Below are positions 8,090 to 17,471 of a DNA stretch of 64,000 nucleotides, one piece after another. Origin of the DNA: Sulfurimonas sp. hsl 1-7 (GTDB lineage Bacteria; Campylobacterota; Campylobacteria; Campylobacterales; Sulfurimonadaceae); contig NZ_JAUIRR010000002.1 in the NCBI RefSeq assembly GCF_030577135.1, positions 450,157 to 514,156 on the forward strand. Reading direction: 5' to 3'. A program made the translations under genes and the position numbers. A model generated the notes under the pieces. It was not told the DNA's origin. It saw nothing but the letters and a program-made list of their open reading frames with translations, and searched no databases. Each line of letters begins with the position of its first letter. The stretch's first letter is position 1.

Positions 8090-9862
8090 CTACTTCGCAA
8101 TAACCGTTACGTTTGTATCTGTTTTTGGCTCTAGTTTCTGATGTACATTAGTAACAGGTTTTACATGTGCATCACGGCCGTAGATGAAGCTTTGCTCCTC
8201 CACTATGGTTTTATATGCTTTATCAAGCTCTAAAGCACGCTCAACAGACGGAAGAAGCAGATAAGCTATATTATCACGTGCTTTTACAAGTTCATCGCTT
8301 TTAAGTGAGCCGTTTAGATCAAAGAACTTCTCTTGGAGCTCTTGGTTGTCACGAAACTCATCCCCTGCCCCGTTAGCCTGTAGATAAAGCTCATACTCAT
8401 ATCTGCCGTCATCTAGTTTCGGCTCTTTTATCCCCTCCAACCCTTTTTGACTCCAATGGTACCAGTTTTTCACACCCTGTGCCTCATCAAGTTTTCTTGA
8501 AAAAACAAAAGAGCTGTCTACAGTTGCACCAATCCCGGAGTGACACCCTATACAAAAAAGTGTCTCCTCATAAGTCTGCGGGCGAAGGTACCCTTTCTTA
8601 TCTTCAATAAACCCTTGATATCTCCACCCTAAACCGTTTCTGAGTCCATGTTCCGCATCACCGCTAATAGTTCTTAATCTATCCGGGAAAACCTCTTTCT
8701 CTTTGATCTCTGCTTTTGTTGCATTATTGAGTTCCGGATAAGTATTCCATGCTGTTTTTTTACTATAACGCAGCTCTTTCATTCTCGGTGCCATCACAAG
8801 CGAATTGTTGTTTTGAACATCCATATATCTAACACTGTGTAAAAACTCCGTCCCTTCAGGATAAAGCCCCGGAGCGATATGCAGATCATTATTTATCAAC
8901 GCCTCTTTTGCCGCGCCGACATAGTGCATAGAGAAGTGAGTATATTTTTTCGTTGTAAAGTCATACTTGGGTGCTACCCAGTTATATACCACCTCATCTG
9001 CAACATCTAAGATACCGTTGTTGTTAAGATCAACTCCATACACTTTTTCATCTACACTCTCTATCTTTATCGACTTTTTCTTGATCAGAGACTCTACAAC
9101 TGCTAAATTTATCTTATACACTTTAAGATCAAGCTTTTTGTTCTTATCTTCACGCATCACTTTTGGAAGACGTATAAGCACATCATCCATCGAACCGTTC
9201 GTCGGCCAGAACGTTCCAAGAAAAGGGTAGTACGCAAAGGCTCTCCAACCCGTATAGTCACCCTCTGGTGTTTGATCAAACCCTTCAGTATCAAAGTTGA
9301 AATAACAATCAGGTCTGTATCCGCTCCAAACTCCGTCACTGTTATAATCCCACTCATTTGGAACACTTGCCAAGATTGCATTTAAAACAATGCTCTTATT
9401 CTCATCAAAATAGTTACTTTGTCTTACATAGTGAAGCATCTCATCGTTTGTTATGTTAGCGACTTGTTGCGTACGGTCTTTAAAAAGATTTGTCCAACGG
9501 TTTGTCGCCGTATACTCACTAAAGTTGTAACTCGCTTGCAAATCGGCATCATCTACGTAGTTAGGCTCGGCTGAGTTGATATGACAAGAAAAACATGGAT
9601 TATGTGCTACGTTGTTTTCATCTACTGTTTTTGTATAACACTGTGAAGATACATAGGCTGCTTTGTTATTGAGTATGCTTAGAGCTGTTGTTTTAGTAAG
9701 TTCCTGAGCTGCTATGCGGTAGGCAACAGTTCTATTTTCATCTAAAGGTTCTACCTGCTTTTGGGTTGGTTCTTCATTTGTCGTAACCTCTTGGGAACCA
9801 CATCCCGCAACCAGACCGGCGACAATAACAGCTATACCTATATATAAAAACTTTTTCAACAT
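8090..9862 (-). CDS. Diheme c-type cytochrome lipoprotein
   Basis: A 590-residue protein with a lipoprotein signal (hydrophobic N terminus, lipobox VAGC with the lipidated cysteine at residue 21). It has two haem c sites: CFSCH at residues 90-94 and CIGCH near residue 435. Between them lie calcium-loop-like segments (DYNSDGVWSG, DLNNNGILDVADE). It should therefore be a periplasm-facing membrane-anchored electron-transfer protein or oxidoreductase. I do not recognise a characterised family and no enzymatic motif stands out. It is followed upstream on the same strand by the PhoX-like lipoprotein gene, with a terminator-like hairpin between, so the two may not form one transcript. Confidence 0.75.
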   Translation of the reverse strand: MLKKFLYIGIAVIVAGLVAGCGSQEVTTNEEPTQKQVEPLDENRTVAYRIAAQELTKTTALSILNNKAAYVSSQCYTKTVDENNVAHNPCFSCHINSAEPNYVDDADLQASYNFSEYTATNRWTNLFKDRTQQVANITNDEMLHYVRQSNYFDENKSIVLNAILASVPNEWDYNSDGVWSGYRPDCYFNFDTEGFDQTPEGDYTGWRAFAYYPFLGTFWPTNGSMDDVLIRLPKVMREDKNKKLDLKVYKINLAVVESLIKKKSIKIESVDEKVYGVDLNNNGILDVADEVVYNWVAPKYDFTTKKYTHFSMHYVGAAKEALINNDLHIAPGLYPEGTEFLHSVRYMDVQNNNSLVMAPRMKELRYSKKTAWNTYPELNNATKAEIKEKEVFPDRLRTISGDAEHGLRNGLGWRYQGFIEDKKGYLRPQTYEETLFCIGCHSGIGATVDSSFVFSRKLDEAQGVKNWYHWSQKGLEGIKEPKLDDGRYEYELYLQANGAGDEFRDNQELQEKFFDLNGSLKSDELVKARDNIAYLLLPSVERALELDKAYKTIVEEQSFIYGRDAHVKPVTNVHQKLEPKTDTNVTVIAK

Positions 9863-9898
9863 CTCTCTCCATAAAAATATTCCAAAATATCTTAACGC

Positions 9899-9920
9899 AA
9901 AGAGGGCTTATGCCCTCTTT
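9899..9920 (-). terminator. Terminator after the PhoX-like gene
   Basis: Perfect 9-bp stem AAAGAGGGC (9899-9907)/GCCCTCTTT (9912-9920) with a four-base loop lies 8 bases beyond the PhoX-like stop. Read on the minus strand the stem ends in a short U run. It separates this gene from the diheme lipoprotein gene. Confidence 0.7.
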
Positions 9921-9928
9921 GAAAAAGT

Positions 9929-11842
9929 TTAACGAGAACCTTTTGCATCACCTACTGTGAAGTCAAACGGTCCAACGATACCGATAGAAGATTCTGTAGA
10001 TGTAGGAGTTAAAGAGTTTTCAACATCACTAGTACTTGTCTCACCGAATGGGTGTTGTGTTACTAAAGAGAGGTATCCCCAACCGTTAATATCTTTATAC
10101 CAGAATGGTGAAGTTGTTTCAGAACCGTACGGCGTAGAAACAAGACGAGTTAAATCACCTGAAGTTGTATCGAAACTCCATACAAAGTCATTTGGATGCG
10201 CACTTGTATCTTCACCGATTGCTAAGATGTTTTCACCCTCTAAGTATGTTACGTTATCAGGGTTTGCGATTCCGTTTACAGAACATGTATAACTCTCATA
10301 CGCAGAACCTACAGGATATACAGCAGGAGAACCTTCAACTACCGAATGCATATTTTTTACAACATAGTTACTGTTAATTACGTTTTGAACCGAATCGTAA
10401 GCTGTTTCAGCTGAACCGTAAACATCTAAACCGTATACTGCACCACATTTGTTTTCAGCAAGTTGGATATCGCCAAGACCGTCTGTCATCCCTTTTCTTA
10501 CTTCACTCATTGCTACATAAACAGTAGAGTTATCAGGGTTGAAAGTAATCCCTTCCTCTTTACGGAACTCTGTTGTAGCACCTTGCATTGCTGCATAACG
10601 ACGAGTTTCAAGATATGCTGCTGCTGTTTCTTGCCCAGATTTTACTTGAAGACACTCTTTACCCATTGCAGTATTTACAAATGAGAATCCAGCAGTTGGA
10701 CAAGTGTCGTCAACATTTGGAGTTTCAACATTGAAGATGTCGCTAAATTTTGGCTCAGTTGCAACGATAGTTTTGATCTCTGCATCTGTTGCGTGACCTA
10801 GTTTGATCCACATAAGATCTGCCGCACCTGCACCAACGTTTGAAGTTTGGATCCATTTAGCAGCGTAAAGTGTACCTGCACTAAGATTTTTTGCAGTGTC
10901 TGCTACATACATATAAAAACCAACATTTGTCCCGTCATCTGAAAGGTAAGCAGTTTTTTCATCAGGCATTACATATGCTAATTCCCAAGCTGCACGTCCC
11001 ATACTAAAGTGTTTTGTATAAGAGAATGACGGTGTCGCTGTTGCACCTGCTACAGTTACTTCAGGAATCCAACCATAGAAATACGGGTTGTTATTGTTAG
11101 CCGTATTAGCGTTGTTTTCATCTTTCCAGTAGTATTTTGTAACTTCGTCGTAGTACTTATTGCCAGTTAACATTGTTGTAGTGTTAAGATCAGCCTCTAC
11201 TGCACGAGCATTTGGTTCATACTCTTCAGAACCTAAGTGTGAATTCCAAGGTGTAGTTACACCTGCACAGTGTACCCAGCCACCGTAACCTTCTTTTTGA
11301 CTGATATATTGAAGAGAATCTTTTTTCACTGCAAGTGCACCAGTAGTAGCATTTTGCTCTAACTCCATACCATACATAGCACCCACTTCACACTCGAACT
11401 GAGATACCATAAAGATACGACCGTCTTTTTCTAAAATAGATGAGTGATCAAGCCCAGAACCAAGTCCTGCATTTGTACCGTTACAGATATACGGACTTCC
11501 GTCAGTAAATGTCATAGCAACGTCATTATGATCTTTTAATAAACCGAATGTTTCACCGTTGTCTGTATCTGTCGTAGCCATAAGTTCCGTAAAACCTATA
11601 GTATCTGTGATACCGTCTGCATTGTTTGTAATCTTTGTAGTTGAGCGAATAGAAGTTTTCTCAAGATCCGTTACCGGTGCACTAAGTTCTTCAAACTCCC
11701 ACTTTACAAAACTTGCACTTTGACCGTCAACACCGTCAGTACCGTTTATTCCGTCAACACCATCGTCACTGCTGTTACACGCAGCAAAAGAAACTGCTAA
11801 AAAGGCTGCTGTAATAGCACTAATTATTGTACGCTTTTTCAT
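9929..11842 (-). CDS. PhoX-family (DUF839) lipoprotein
   Basis: A 637-residue exported protein. The signal ends in a lipobox (SFAAC, lipidated Cys22), followed by a short Gly-Xaa-Asp repeat (GVDGINGTDGVDGQ). The mature protein shows DUF839/PhoX features: WVHCAGVTTPWNSHLGSEEYEPN in abbreviated form (HCAGVTTPW ... SEEYEP) and the blade motif KEEGITFNPDNSTVYVAMSE. PhoX enzymes are Ca/Fe-dependent alkaline phosphatases that form a beta-propeller and normally use Tat export. This one has KKR but no twin-arginine motif, so export appears to be Sec plus lipidation. Phosphatase activity is therefore a family-based guess. The ribosome-binding site TTAGGAGTA precedes the start. Confidence 0.75.
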   Translation of the reverse strand: MKKRTIISAITAAFLAVSFAACNSSDDGVDGINGTDGVDGQSASFVKWEFEELSAPVTDLEKTSIRSTTKITNNADGITDTIGFTELMATTDTDNGETFGLLKDHNDVAMTFTDGSPYICNGTNAGLGSGLDHSSILEKDGRIFMVSQFECEVGAMYGMELEQNATTGALAVKKDSLQYISQKEGYGGWVHCAGVTTPWNSHLGSEEYEPNARAVEADLNTTTMLTGNKYYDEVTKYYWKDENNANTANNNNPYFYGWIPEVTVAGATATPSFSYTKHFSMGRAAWELAYVMPDEKTAYLSDDGTNVGFYMYVADTAKNLSAGTLYAAKWIQTSNVGAGAADLMWIKLGHATDAEIKTIVATEPKFSDIFNVETPNVDDTCPTAGFSFVNTAMGKECLQVKSGQETAAAYLETRRYAAMQGATTEFRKEEGITFNPDNSTVYVAMSEVRKGMTDGLGDIQLAENKCGAVYGLDVYGSAETAYDSVQNVINSNYVVKNMHSVVEGSPAVYPVGSAYESYTCSVNGIANPDNVTYLEGENILAIGEDTSAHPNDFVWSFDTTSGDLTRLVSTPYGSETTSPFWYKDINGWGYLSLVTQHPFGETSTSDVENSLTPTSTESSIGIVGPFDFTVGDAKGSR

Positions 11843-11973
11843 ATTGTTATACTCCTAAAATTATCGATCTTTTCAGATTCTTGGCGGAATAGTAACTCCC
11901 AAATATTTCATAGATATTTCGATTTGATTGCGAAAAAGAAGCAAATTGAGTACATTTTGGTAACTTGAAACCT

Positions 11974-11990
11974 TATAATTTATATATAAT
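11974..11990 (+). promoter_or_regulatory. Tandem -10 boxes before small hypothetical gene
   Basis: Two TATAAT hexamers (11974-11979 and 11985-11990) lie 37-53 bases before the start at 12027 in AT-rich sequence. The rest of the gap from 11843 contains only the leader of the divergent PhoX-like gene, and I see no further structure in it. Confidence 0.4.
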
Positions 11991-12026
11991 TTCTCTACGT
12001 ATAAATTAAACTAATAAAGAGTAATA

Positions 12027-12284
12027 ATGGATAAAAGAGAATTGTTTCATACGAAACTTTTAGAGCTTGCTGACGGGAGTTATGATGTCTTTTACAATAA
12101 CAAACGTTATCTCCTTTCAAAACAAACACAACTTGGCGGCAAGCTTATAAAACTCTACGCCAAAGAACTTGGAGACAACGATTTTATAAGTCTTAACTAC
12201 TACAACATTGACAAACCACTCCTCAAACCATGTGAAATGGCAGAAGAAAAAGTGATAAATTTTGTACTGGATTTGGAAATATAA
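12027..12284 (+). CDS. Small conserved-looking protein of unknown function
   Basis: An 85-residue, charged, soluble protein (MDKRELFHTKLLELADG...) without membrane segments, signal or recognisable domain. A promoter with two TATAAT boxes and an AAAGAG ribosome-binding sequence precede it, which supports expression. Its last base is next to the stop of the converging lipoprotein gene. A small alpha/beta fold is possible from the alternating pattern (GSYDVFYNNKRYLLSKQ). No function can be offered. Confidence 0.6.
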   Translation: MDKRELFHTKLLELADGSYDVFYNNKRYLLSKQTQLGGKLIKLYAKELGDNDFISLNYYNIDKPLLKPCEMAEEKVINFVLDLEI

Positions 12285-13595
12285 TCAATCTAGTTTCTCA
12301 ATCTCAAATGGAAAATAGTTGTAAAACTGCGGCATGTAATAAATTATACTGTTATTCATATCTTCTCTAACTTGCAGAGGATTGTACGCAGTATATGCAC
12401 TCCACTCTGTAACCCTGCATTGACCATTATAGTTAAATCTGGCACGTACACTCCAGAAGTAAGTAATATCTTCTTCAAGCTTCTTTTCCACCTGATGCCA
12501 ATTCTCTTTCAGACCATTTCTTGCGTAGATACATATACCATTATGTTGATAGATTTTAAAATCGTATACAACATCACTGAAATTCTCTTTTGAAACAAGA
12601 TCATGTTCCCATGGGAATGCTTCCCATTTGAAAAGAGGTTTTTCCTCTTCAACCTCCACAACTACCTGGAAAGAGTAACCTCCATTAGGCAATGTTAAAG
12701 CACCTCCCATTGCACCCCAACCGGTAAAGTCTAATTCAGGCTCTTTAGGTTGTAACATATAATAAGGAACATTCCGTCCCCTTTCAATTGATGTAATTTC
12801 ATCAGATAATTTCGGATAGTAAAGCAATAAATATTCATCAACGAGCGCTGAAGTTACTTGTTCTATCAAGACTTTATATTCCTCTTCTAGCACTTTAAAA
12901 TTGTTAATAACCCATTCTTCATATGGATGGATGTTTGATGAAAACGTAAAAGATATTTTGGCAAGTTGTTCACTGTTCTTGGTATTAATAAGCCTGCTAT
13001 CTACCTGTAAGGTCATTATAACCGGTACATCTGCAATAGCTAGCTGTCTGAAATAGAGTTCAACATCATCAACTTCAATAATTTTATCGATCCCTTTTGT
13101 AAACAGTGTCGCATAATTGATTTTTTTTGTAACATTACTATCCAAAATCTTGGTATTGACAGCATTTTCCTGCATGTAGGAAATCAGTGCGTCTTCCAGA
13201 TTCTTTGTTATGTTTCCATATTGAATTTTCGACTGAATTGTACCGTGTCGTTCAGTTGTTTTTGAAAACTGATACCCTTCGATTGCACCGCGTGTTGTAC
13301 CATATGTCAAACCTAGTGTCGGGCAAATGATGGGAGAAAGAAAAAAGAAAATACCTGCAGGAGCTGGTGCAGCTAATGAACGAGGTGCCTCTTTAAAACA
13401 TTTAGAAGTTGTATCACCGAGTCCTGCTCCAAGTCCTACATTGATATTGTTTTGAATTGAAATATTGTAATCGTGTATTACCACTCCTACTTGAGTATAA
13501 GGAGGAATATTATGTTCTCTGGTCTGAGGTGACTTTGCACAGCCTTGGAAAAGGAATGTGACTAAAAAGGTTAAAAGTAAAGTATAAATTCTCAT
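12285..13595 (-). CDS. Large lipoprotein of unknown function
   Basis: The ATG at 13595 is preferred over the TTG at 13598 because AGAGG lies nine bases before it. The 436-residue product begins with a lipoprotein signal (LLTFLVTFLFQGCAK, lipobox FQGC). Near residues 55-110 are Gly-rich, hydrophobic stretches (VGLGAGLGD, AAPAPAGIFFFLSPIICPTLGLTYGTTRGA in part) that may insert in or lie against a membrane. The C-terminal 120 residues have a fibronectin-like, Trp-rich pattern (TYFWSVRARFNYNGQCRVTEW in part). Such architecture suggests a surface or periplasmic assembly role, but I recognise no family. Confidence 0.6.
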   Translation of the reverse strand: MRIYTLLLTFLVTFLFQGCAKSPQTREHNIPPYTQVGVVIHDYNISIQNNINVGLGAGLGDTTSKCFKEAPRSLAAPAPAGIFFFLSPIICPTLGLTYGTTRGAIEGYQFSKTTERHGTIQSKIQYGNITKNLEDALISYMQENAVNTKILDSNVTKKINYATLFTKGIDKIIEVDDVELYFRQLAIADVPVIMTLQVDSRLINTKNSEQLAKISFTFSSNIHPYEEWVINNFKVLEEEYKVLIEQVTSALVDEYLLLYYPKLSDEITSIERGRNVPYYMLQPKEPELDFTGWGAMGGALTLPNGGYSFQVVVEVEEEKPLFKWEAFPWEHDLVSKENFSDVVYDFKIYQHNGICIYARNGLKENWHQVEKKLEEDITYFWSVRARFNYNGQCRVTEWSAYTAYNPLQVREDMNNSIIYYMPQFYNYFPFEIEKLD

Positions 13596-13675
13596 CAAGC
13601 TGTACCTCTTTTTTTATTATAACATACAGGTATAAGAAGATAATTTGATTTATTAAATCTATGAAAGTTATATGA

Positions 13676-13763
13676 TGGTGGACAACGAGGGATTCGAACC
13701 CTCGATAGGTTGCCCTATACTCGCGTTCCAGGCGAGCGCCTTCGACCACTCGGCCAGCTGTCC
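13676..13763 (-). tRNA. tRNA-Ser (anticodon GGA)
   Basis: Read on the minus strand the sequence folds as a class II tRNA: acceptor GGACAGC/GTTGTCC (one G-U pair), D arm GCCGAGTGGTCGAAGGC, anticodon stem CTCGC/GCGAG around loop CTGGAAC (anticodon GGA, reading UCC/UCU), a long variable arm with stem TATAGG/CCTATC-like pairing, and T arm GAGGG-TTCGAAT-CCCTC. The 3' CCA is encoded (13676-13678). The discriminator base is A. Confidence 0.95.
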
Positions 13764-13834
13764 ACTGTAGTAGAAAGCGCATTGTACAGTTATGTAGCCC
13801 AAAAGTGACTTAAAAAAAGAGAGGGGTAGAACTT

Positions 13835-14176
13835 TTACATTCTACCTTTGCCCATCCCTTGACCTTGACCCATACCTTTTTTCATTCCTTGGCATTTACC
13901 CATACCTTTTTTCATCCCTTGACCCATTCCTTGACCTTGGTTTTGGCTTTTACCCATACCTTTTCCAGGTACAGTATTGAAACGTTGTTTTTGCTCTTGA
14001 GACATCGTCTGGTAACGATTTTGAAGTTCATTATGAAGTTGGTTACGTTCTTGTTGAGTTTTAGGTGTCCCTCTAAGGTCTAATAACTCATCTGTACTCA
14101 TACTACCGTAGTTAGCAGCAAATAAACTCATTGAACCAAATAACATTGCAATTGCAATAACTTTAAAACTTTTCAT
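13835..14176 (-). CDS. Secreted DUF1104-like protein with Met/Gly/Lys/Gln-rich repeat tail
   Basis: A 113-residue protein with a clear Sec signal (MKSFKVIAIAMLFGSMSLFA, cleavage near residue 20). Residues 24-68 (MSTDELLDLRGTPKTQQERN and the following helix) resemble the DUF1104 family of small secreted epsilonproteobacterial proteins. From residue 70 to the end there is a low-complexity tail of GMGKGQ/GMKKGMG-type units with ten or more methionines and one cysteine. Met-rich tails can bind Cu(I) or Ag(I), but this is speculation. It is monocistronic, with the tRNA-Ser gene downstream. Confidence 0.7.
   Translation of the reverse strand: MKSFKVIAIAMLFGSMSLFAANYGSMSTDELLDLRGTPKTQQERNQLHNELQNRYQTMSQEQKQRFNTVPGKGMGKSQNQGQGMGQGMKKGMGKCQGMKKGMGQGQGMGKGRM
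13841..13975 (-). repeat. Degenerate tandem repeat encoding the Met/Gly-rich tail
   Basis: Short units based on CCCATACCTTTTTTCATTCC (plus strand, about 18-24 bases) recur with small changes, giving GMG/KKGMG peptides. Such repeats can expand or contract by slippage, so length may vary between strains. Confidence 0.6.
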
Positions 14177-14294
14177 GATAAATCCTTTAGAATAAATTTT
14201 CTACATTCATTATAACACTTTTTCTCAAAATAGGTTTTAAATCTTTTTTTTGTCTCTTTTAGATATCATACGAAAAAATTAAATAGGACATAGT

Positions 14295-16229
14295 TTGTTA
14301 AGTTTTTCAACCTTTTTACAACTCTTAAAAGAGTCTTTTAGAGACCTTTTACCTATCATTCTCGTGATTATGTTTTTTCAACTTGCAATCATCCAAAGTG
14401 TACCTGAAAACTGGTTAGGTACAACGATCGGACTTGCAATTGTAGGTGTCGGTCTTGCTATATTTTTGCTTGGACTTGAAGTGGGAATATTCCCTGTCGG
14501 TGAAGGTTTGGCGAGTGAATTTGCCAACAAAGGTTCCACATTTTGGATCATGATCTTTGCTTTTATGATCGGTTTTGGTACAACGGTTGCAGAACCTGCT
14601 CTTATTGTTATCGCTCAAAAAGCGGCTTCGATCAGTAATGGGCGAATAGATGCTACGACACTTAGAATGGTAGTGGCATTTTCAGTCGGTTTTGCGATCG
14701 TACTTGGTGTTTGGAGGATTATAAAAGGGCATCCGATCCACTACTACATCATCTCAGGTTACATTCTAGTAGTTGCGGCAACTGCTTTTTCACCTGCTGA
14801 GATCGTGGGACTTGCATACGATCTAGGCGGTGTTACAACTTCAACGGTAACAGTTCCGCTTGTTGCGGCACTCGGGATTGGTCTTGCTTCAAACATTAAA
14901 GGGAGAAACCCTGTTTTAGACGGGTTTGGACTGATCGCATTTGCATCACTTACCCCTATGATCTTTGTACAGTTTTACGGTATCGTAGTGTATCAGTTTG
15001 TAGATTCCGTAGCACAGATCCCTACAATTGCACCGATCACCGACGCTGCTGCAACCGTTGCTGCACAATATAACTTTAAAATCCTGGATGTCCTTAAAGG
15101 TCTAATAGGGGTAATGATAGATGTTCTACCAATCTTAGCAGTTATTCTGTTTTTCCAATACGCGATCCTCAAAAAACCTATTGATAACCTCAAAGAGGTG
15201 ATCATCGGTTTCGGGCTTGTTATCATCGGTCTTGACGCTTTCATCGTCGGTCTTGAGATGGGTCTTTTCTCGGTAGGTGAAACTATGGCACTTGAACTTA
15301 CAAGATATGACAACAACGTTATTATCTACTCATTCGGAGCGCTGATCGGATTCTCTACAACTATGGCAGAGCCATCGCTTACGGCTATTGCAAGAAAAGC
15401 GAAAGAGATTAGTGATGGAAAGATTAATGACTATGCTTTACGTGTATTTGTTGCGATCGGTGTTGCGATCGGTATCTCTTTAGGGGCATACAGAATCGTT
15501 GTAGGCGGCGAAATTGTGTACTACATTATGGCAGGATACCTGTTTGTTATAGTACTTACTTTCCTTTCACCGAAGTACATCATCCCTGTAGCATACGATA
15601 GCGGCGGGGTTACAACTTCAACAGTAACGGTACCGCTTGTTGCGGCACTCGGTCTTGGACTTGCGACAAACATAGAGGGGCGTGACCCGTTGATCGACGG
15701 GTTTGGACTGATCGCATTTGCATCACTCTTTCCTATGATCACAGTTATGCTTTACGGTTTTGTAACGGAGCAAATGGGTATTCGCGGTGAGCGTGAAAAG
15801 GAACGCATCCACATCAATGAACTTCGCCACGCTTTAGAAGATGCTAATAACATGGGACTCTCAACTGTAAGTATTCATGGCACTGATAAACGTCAATCTT
15901 ACAATATCCCTTTTTCAGCGGTACACGTTATAGTTCCGAAAAACAAAACGGAACAAGCTCTGCAGGCTGCACGAGATGCAGGTGCCAGAGGTGTAACAAT
16001 TATGAGTGCGCATGGTATGGGACTGGAGAAGATGGAGAATTTTTACAACCGTCTTCATAGTGAAGAGACAGATTCTAACTTGATGTTTATCACACCGACG
16101 AAAAAAGTGGATGCTATTATAAAATCGATTATGGAAGAGCTTGATCTGGTAGGTTCAGGTGCAGGGATAGCTTTTTCGTATCCTATCTCACATATGAAAG
16201 GGATCTCTTTAAAACAAGACGATCTCTAG
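14295..16229 (+). CDS. Membrane protein fusing two DUF1538 domains and a PII-like domain
   Basis: The start is TTG at 14295: an in-frame stop lies at 14280-14282 and AGGA is seven bases before the TTG. Residues about 10-235 and 255-490 are two homologous DUF1538 halves, each ending in [17 protein letters not shown] and [11 protein letters not shown]; the DNA of the two halves shares long near-identical blocks near 14820-14950 and 15590-15730. Each half has several membrane helices, suggesting an inverted or tandem-repeat transporter. Residues about 510-640 form a PII (GlnB)-like domain ([27 protein letters not shown] in part, [18 protein letters not shown]). PII domains bind nucleotides and gate transporters, so an ATP/ADP-sensing transporter with unknown substrate is inferred. 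Confidence 0.85.
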   Translation: MLSFSTFLQLLKESFRDLLPIILVIMFFQLAIIQSVPENWLGTTIGLAIVGVGLAIFLLGLEVGIFPVGEGLASEFANKGSTFWIMIFAFMIGFGTTVAEPALIVIAQKAASISNGRIDATTLRMVVAFSVGFAIVLGVWRIIKGHPIHYYIISGYILVVAATAFSPAEIVGLAYDLGGVTTSTVTVPLVAALGIGLASNIKGRNPVLDGFGLIAFASLTPMIFVQFYGIVVYQFVDSVAQIPTIAPITDAAATVAAQYNFKILDVLKGLIGVMIDVLPILAVILFFQYAILKKPIDNLKEVIIGFGLVIIGLDAFIVGLEMGLFSVGETMALELTRYDNNVIIYSFGALIGFSTTMAEPSLTAIARKAKEISDGKINDYALRVFVAIGVAIGISLGAYRIVVGGEIVYYIMAGYLFVIVLTFLSPKYIIPVAYDSGGVTTSTVTVPLVAALGLGLATNIEGRDPLIDGFGLIAFASLFPMITVMLYGFVTEQMGIRGEREKERIHINELRHALEDANNMGLSTVSIHGTDKRQSYNIPFSAVHVIVPKNKTEQALQAARDAGARGVTIMSAHGMGLEKMENFYNRLHSEETDSNLMFITPTKKVDAIIKSIMEELDLVGSGAGIAFSYPISHMKGISLKQDDL

Positions 16230-16256
16230 TGTAGTTTTTAAATCAAGAAGTACTAT

Positions 16257-16892
16257 TTACTTCTTGATAAGATCGCTGTAATCATATTTTAGGGGATCAA
16301 TATAGATTTTTTTCCCAACTCTTACAATTCTTTCATCTTCAATATCTTTAAATTTCAGAGTAATTTTTTTCATTTTTTTCTCAGATATTTTAAGTGATTT
16401 GAGATACTTTTTAAGTGAAACCAATTCACTTGGAGTCTCCTCTTCGATCTCCGCTTCAAAAGTGTCACTTTGTTCAATCGCTTCAGGTTCTTCAGATGGT
16501 GCGGCACTTAACATGAACTTTGAAGAGAGTGTATGCAAAATGTTTTTGAGTTGCTCGTCTTTCTCTTTATAGATGCGTTCTAGCTTCTCTTTCTCTTCTA
16601 TAAGCATCTGTTCTTTTTGATCACGCAGACTTCTTGTTTCACCCTCTAAAGTGTCTACACGTTGTTGCAGTTTTGCGTTTTGCTCTTCAAGGTATTTATA
16701 GTATCTGTCATTACTAACCGGCTTTGCGGCTGTAGCTCTTTTTTGCGGTGCTTTTGTCTGCTCATCGACTACAACAAGCTTTACCCCGTTTTCTACAACA
16801 CTTTGAATTGAGCCGCGTCTTATTCTATTGTGAATAGCCTCTTTAGAAACTCCAAAAAACGTTGCTGCATCCTCTACACTCATCTTTTTCAT
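16257..16892 (-). CDS. HTH plus coiled-coil DNA-binding-type protein
   Basis: A 211-residue protein. Residues 4-35 form a MerR/excisionase-like helix-turn-helix (SVEDAATFFGVSKEAIHNRI followed by RRGSIQS). Residues about 65-120 are a long coiled coil (LEEQNAKLQQRVDTLEGETR and onwards). An acidic linker (EAEIEEETPSE) leads to a Lys-rich helix and a small basic C-terminal domain. This suggests a dimeric DNA-binding or architectural protein. It lies nine bases after yajQ on the same strand, so the two are probably one operon. No specific name can be given. Confidence 0.65.
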   Translation of the reverse strand: MKKMSVEDAATFFGVSKEAIHNRIRRGSIQSVVENGVKLVVVDEQTKAPQKRATAAKPVSNDRYYKYLEEQNAKLQQRVDTLEGETRSLRDQKEQMLIEEKEKLERIYKEKDEQLKNILHTLSSKFMLSAAPSEEPEAIEQSDTFEAEIEEETPSELVSLKKYLKSLKISEKKMKKITLKFKDIEDERIVRVGKKIYIDPLKYDYSDLIKK

Positions 16893-16901
16893 TACGATCC
16901 C

Positions 16902-17399
16902 TTATCTCATATTTTCAAATTTTAACGGAGCTTCCCACTCACCTTCACGGATCATCGCCATAACTTTTTGCAGGTCATCAATATTTTTTGCTTTAACGCG
17001 GATGCTGTCACCCTCGATCTGAGCATTCACTTTTAATTTCATCTTTTTAATGTCAGCTGTTATTTTCTTTGCCTCTTTAGACTCAATGTAATCAACCACT
17101 TTATAAGTCGCTTTTCTAGTCCCGCCGCTTGCATCTTCAACGCGTAACTCATCTAATACTTTTGAAGAGAGCCCCTGTTTTAAAAGTTTTTCAATCACTA
17201 TATCTTTGAGCGCATCAAGTTTGTTGTCAGATGAAGCTACTAACACTAACGCTTTTTCTTTCTCTTTGTAGTTAACCTCGTATGTAGTCCCTTTGAAGTC
17301 ATATCTGTTTGAAACTTCACGATCTACTAAATTTATTGCATTTTTAAAAAGTTGAACATCTACTTTTGCCGTTATATCAAATGAATGTTCTTTTGCCAT
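16902..17399 (-). CDS. yajQ: YajQ-family nucleotide/cyclic-di-GMP-binding protein
   Basis: The 165-residue product starts at the ATG (17399); the GTG just before it is too close to the AAAGG ribosome-binding site. It shows the full YajQ pattern: HSFDITAKVDVQLFKNAINL, a repeated alpha/beta ferredoxin-like fold, DNRYDFKG-type motif (SNRYDFKGTTYEV), and the C-terminal MIREGEWEAPLKFENMR. Members bind cyclic di-GMP in some species and act as regulatory or chaperone-like proteins. It is first in a two-gene unit with the HTH/coiled-coil protein. Confidence 0.9.
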   Translation of the reverse strand: MAKEHSFDITAKVDVQLFKNAINLVDREVSNRYDFKGTTYEVNYKEKEKALVLVASSDNKLDALKDIVIEKLLKQGLSSKVLDELRVEDASGGTRKATYKVVDYIESKEAKKITADIKKMKLKVNAQIEGDSIRVKAKNIDDLQKVMAMIREGEWEAPLKFENMR

Positions 17400-17471
17400 C
17401 ACTAACCTTTTTTTATGTTAATTATAACATACATTGTTTGTTAGCCAAGGCTATGGAGTTGCTTAATTTTT

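Noticed and set aside
13510-13782. 90-codon minus-strand frame over the tRNA-Ser gene
   Set aside because: It runs through the tRNA and into the lipoprotein gene in another frame; no ribosome-binding site or family.
13841-13975. Repeats as a possible CRISPR array
   Set aside because: Units are too short, variable, without spacers, and encode the Met/Gly tail in frame; no cas genes.
14820-15730. Near-identical DNA blocks as mobile-element repeats
   Set aside because: They encode matching motifs of the two DUF1538 halves in one reading frame; internal gene duplication explains them.
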